Below, one piece after another: positions 60,741 through 64,000 of a stretch of DNA of 64,000 nucleotides. Location of the stretch: positions 4,898,001-4,962,000 of the forward strand of contig JAYKYS010000007.1 in assembly GCA_036924285.1 (NCBI GenBank), in the 5' to 3' direction. Position 1 is the stretch's first letter. The number at the start of each line of letters is the position of its first letter. The stretch comes from Asterella californica (Eukaryota > Streptophyta > Marchantiopsida > Marchantiales > Aytoniaceae). The notes under the pieces are model-generated. The model saw nothing but the letters and a program-made list of their open reading frames with translations, searched no databases and had not been told where the DNA came from. The position numbers and the translations under genes are program-made.

Positions 60741-63185
60741 AAACACTCTCGTGCTATACATTAGCCTACTTTTCGTATCTTATAATCTCAGCTGGTCCGT
60801 TTGGAGAGTGAGATTATCTCTCAAACTTTTCCTTCTGTTGCGAATATGTGACCATTGGATTACATGGTCCACGGATTTATATAGATTCCAGATTGGCTTA
60901 TCACAGTTTTCTCCAAGATTATTGCCTATTTCTGCTGGCAGTTCACCAATCATTACCCTTTAATAAGAAGAGGATGAGACCAAACATCACAGAATTCTCA
61001 AAGCTAAATATCTTGGACTTCCTCACCTCTATAGAGCCTTTGCATACTCGACTCCTCGAACTCTGAAGTACATAGCTGAGCTTTTACTACTGCTTTTGTT
61101 AATTCAAAGATATGTGTTCTGAAACTAATGAAAGTTATTATCAAAGTATGCTATGCGGACCATGTAAGCGATCTTGATGCGGACACGTGCCAGTAGTCGT
61201 GCCAGTAGTCGTGCCAATCGTCACTTTCATGCGAACTCCGATATAAGCACTAAAGCAGGCGGTCCTTTGCCGGCATCTCTAAGTAGGCTTTTGTGATTTC
61301 TCTGAACGGCTTTTGTCAGGGTACTTAAAACACACTGGACGGGGGAACAAAGACCCTCAATGGAAGACTCTTTTTCCCTTTTATCACCAGCAGACCTTTT
61401 AGGTTCCACCTTTATGGACCGAATCCTCCCGACAACCACTCTCATCCAGTAGGAGGTCGATCGAACAAGTCTGATGGTCCTCCTCAATAATTCCCGGAAA
61501 TATCAGAGACGAGGTTTCGTTGTAAACGTTATCCCCACTAGAGCAGAGCCAAATATGACCTGATGATTAGGTCTTGTAAGGGTAAAAAGGAGAGGTAAAA
61601 AGGGGAGAAATGAAAGACCTTGAAACTTAGTACTTTTTCCCAATCTTTCCAAGAACTGGAGGAGATCATCCCCTAGAACTTTACTTTTAGCCAGGAAGGG
61701 TCATGAGTTCCTCTAGCGACAAGCGGAAATATGATAGCCCTTGAGTCTTGCTTGAATGACTTGATGCACTTGATCATATTCGGTGGTCATTACTATCATA
61801 ACAATCATTGAGGTAGAGATAGAGTAAGCATTCGATTGACTCTATAGAAATGCATTCACATTTGAGCCTTGTTCTTCACTCCTACATCCTTTCTACACTA
61901 CTGTAGAAGTTTCCCTCATCGCTTGTGGTTGCAGTCGCTGTCGGTAGAGTTTATCATGACACTTGTGCTTCTTCAAGTGTAAACTTTACACAAGTATTGC
62001 TGTCCATATGGGTTTTCTTTTATAGATAACTTCCTTTTCTTTGATGTTTAAAGACTCAGTTCAGCTGAGTAGAAGATTAGATGATTAGAATGTAGCAAAA
62101 GAGTCAACTACTTCTATTTAGGGAGCGTGCAAAATATTCACCCTCTGCGGGCAAATATGCAACGGTTTAATTAATTACCAAACCTTTCGTCGCAAGGAGT
62201 TGTCATTCGTTGTTGAGTTCAAAACTTTATGTTTTAGTAAGTAGAAACCTACGTATTAGTGCGTGTCGAAGCTAAGAGAGAAGATTTTATAATGTTCCAG
62301 AAGGAAAATAACCATAGTTTACTGAAGAGCAGCTTTGTGTAGAGTAGTGAATCGCTTATCGTTATATTTCTGAATTGATATAACATTTTTAATAGCTTTT
62401 TTGAAAATTAAATTTATTTATTAAATAGTACACTATTTTATTGCAAAAAGTTATGCCCGACTTCCCAAAAAACGACCATAAATGTAACACTCTCCAGCGG
62501 GCGAAATTATTGTATGCAGATTCCAGCTTTGACACGCACTATTATTCTTTTAGTTCAGTTAGTGAGAAAACCGGAATTTGTGGCAGCTACCACCGGCTTA
62601 CTGGGTACCCCTTACGCCGCTATCACCACTTCTCCTGTGGTCGTTCTTTCATAACAGTTTTCCTTTTCTACTATGCAACGAAAATTTTTCTTTACTTCTT
62701 TATTTTCATTTTATTTTCGCTATGAAAGCCCCCATTGACGTCTCCTGCGCAAGAAGAGTTATTTATATATTTATTAAAAAACAATTTTAGCGGGAAGGAG
62801 GACAAGCCTCCGAAAGTTTTTCTGCCTCGGTGAAACTGAGGGTCTTCCCCTCACTACAACCAAAACCAGAACCACTCTGGGTCCTCCTCGGGTTGGCGCA
62901 TGAAGAGTTAGAACACATATTTACTGCAAAACGTCGGGTCCCTTAAACACCAACAATAATCATTCCCAGAGATTTTGTCCCAACTAACGGCGCTTTTCCC
63001 TTTCTTCCTTTTGCTTCAGCTCAAGAGCCAGCATGCTCTGGGCCGAAAAGGTATCACTGCACAAGAGCTTTGAGAACCATGCACAACAATATCCTCGGAT
63101 ATAGCTCTTCCTCGGATATGTAGTTGTAACTCGTATGGGTGGCTTGAACCATTCTTATTCTCCCTTTCGCGCATATTAATATCCT
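60741..63185. other. Intergenic DNA, no gene recognised
   Basis: Open frames at 60751-60963, 60848-61066 (plus), 61227-61487 (minus) and 62441-62725 (plus) are unassigned and look compositional. A 12-bp tandem (GTGCCAGTAGTC, about three copies, third diverged) lies at 61,187-61,222. Confidence 0.4.
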
Positions 63186-63189
63186 TCCC

Positions 63190-64000
63190 CACGGCCTTGT
63201 ACAGTGAATTTCGTTATCTCTTATCAGAAAATATTATAATTATTATAAAAATATATTCTAATAAGCTATAATGAAAAATTAAATTTTATAAATATTATAT
63301 GTTAAGCAGTCCCGGAGTAGCTAACTGATCCAGATAAAACCCATAAGTCAAGAGCGGGCTGATGCGATCCTAGGGGTATAAGTCCGGGTCTGGGATTCTC
63401 AATACGCGTCACTTTGGGATTGATTTTCGTTTTCTGTTATCAGGAAGCGTGTAAGTGTTATAAAAATATATTATAATAAACTATAATAAAAATAAAATTA
63501 ATCTATAAATATTATATGTTAATCCGTCTCGGAGTAGCTAACTGATCCAAATAGAATCCATACGTGAAGAACAGGCCGATGCATTCCTGGGGGTATAAGT
63601 CCGGGACTGAGATTCTCAGTACGTGTCATTTAATAAAAACATTAGTATATATTTTAACATTTTTCGCCGGAAGCATCAGAACATATATTAAACCCCATGT
63701 ACACACCAAAATGTACATGGGTGAATATCTTTCCTCACGGCCTTGTACAGTGAATTTTGTTTTCTCTTATCTGGAAACGTCTAAGTATTATAAAAATATC
63801 TTCTAATAAAATATTATAAAATATTAATTAATTTATAAATATTATATGTTAACCTGACTCGGAGCAGCCAAGTCATCAGACATAACCCATAAGTGTAGTC
63901 CGGACTGATGCGTTGTGGACAAGCAAGGACTTCAATTCTCAAATGGTGCCGTTTTGTGAGAAACATAATTTATATTCTAACCCTTCCCGTGAAAGGGTTA
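63190..64000 (+). repeat. Tandem copies of a dispersed repeat, cut by window end
   Basis: Three copies start near 63,190, 63,422 and 63,738. Each has a (C)GGCCTTGTACAGTGAAT or related start, a TCTTATC(A/T) word, AT-rich DNA, TATATGTTAA, CGGAG(T/C)AGC, and GATGCG/GATGCA followed by a GTCCGGG or TTCTCA end. The first is shorter. The last runs into the palindrome TTCTAACCCTT...AAAGGGTTA at the window edge. The same family sits inverted at 24.5-24.9 kb. Confidence 0.85.

Overview
The window looks like nuclear DNA of a land plant. A moss or other bryophyte is the best guess, but the species cannot be fixed from the sequence. The evidence is a single well-preserved, intron-containing plant group I bZIP gene in a large AT-rich background. 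That background is filled with decayed plant-type transposable elements: Ty3/gypsy, L1-type LINE, a LINE with a restriction-like endonuclease, hAT, and a MITE. Nothing bacterial is present; there are no operons, CRISPR arrays or ribosomal RNA genes. Most open frames outside the bZIP gene are chance frames or broken pieces of transposon proteins.

Layout, left to right. 1-4.8 kb: a Ty3/gypsy integrase remnant (minus) beside coiled-coil, gag-like frames (plus). 4.8-6.2 kb: AT-rich DNA with a perfect 15-bp hairpin. 6.3-8.9 kb (minus): a broken non-LTR retrotransposon with an N-terminal zinc finger, a reverse transcriptase and a C-terminal domain resembling a restriction-like endonuclease. 9.1-10.5 kb: a GC-richer island without a recognisable gene. 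10.5-13.4 kb: AT-rich, empty. 13.4-17.7 kb: minisatellites, a diverged repeat cluster and a probable primer-binding site with an LTR edge. 17.7-20.6 kb: AT-rich. 20.6-23.8 kb: an L1-type LINE fragment flanked by inverted copies of its own 5' end. 24.5-24.9 kb: an inverted copy of a repeat family that recurs at the right end of the window.

25-28.6 kb has no gene that can be supported. 28.6-33.3 kb holds the bZIP locus: a leader and four coding exons joined by canonical GT-AG introns, giving 822 residues. 33.3-37.5 kb is downstream DNA with several recent tandem duplications and a 33-bp palindrome. 37.5-39.3 kb: a gag fragment with a zinc knuckle (plus). 39.9-43.8 kb: diverged LTR-like direct repeats. 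43.8-47.7 kb: a Ty3/gypsy pol remnant (minus; protease edge, RT, RNase H, integrase). 48.6-49.7 kb: a broken protein kinase domain (minus), just 5' of that pol. 49.8-55.0 kb: nothing recognised.

54,987-59,613: a whole hAT-type DNA transposon can be delimited by matching termini and an 8-bp target duplication with one mismatch. Inside it are a broken transposase, a tandem repeat array and a tRNA-like sequence. 59.85-59.97 kb: a TTTAG-rich minisatellite. 60.38-60.74 kb: a MITE with about 105-bp inverted arms. 63.19-64.0 kb: tandem copies of the dispersed repeat, cut by the window end.

Only the bZIP gene appears functional. The mobile elements carry in-frame stops and frameshifts, and sibling repeat copies differ largely by changes at CpG sites, which fits methylated, silenced DNA decaying by deamination (inference). 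No new cellular system is evident. The most interesting items are the zinc-finger/RT/endonuclease LINE, the hAT element carrying a tRNA-like sequence, the head-out palindromic LINE, and the kinase fragment beside a retrotransposon.
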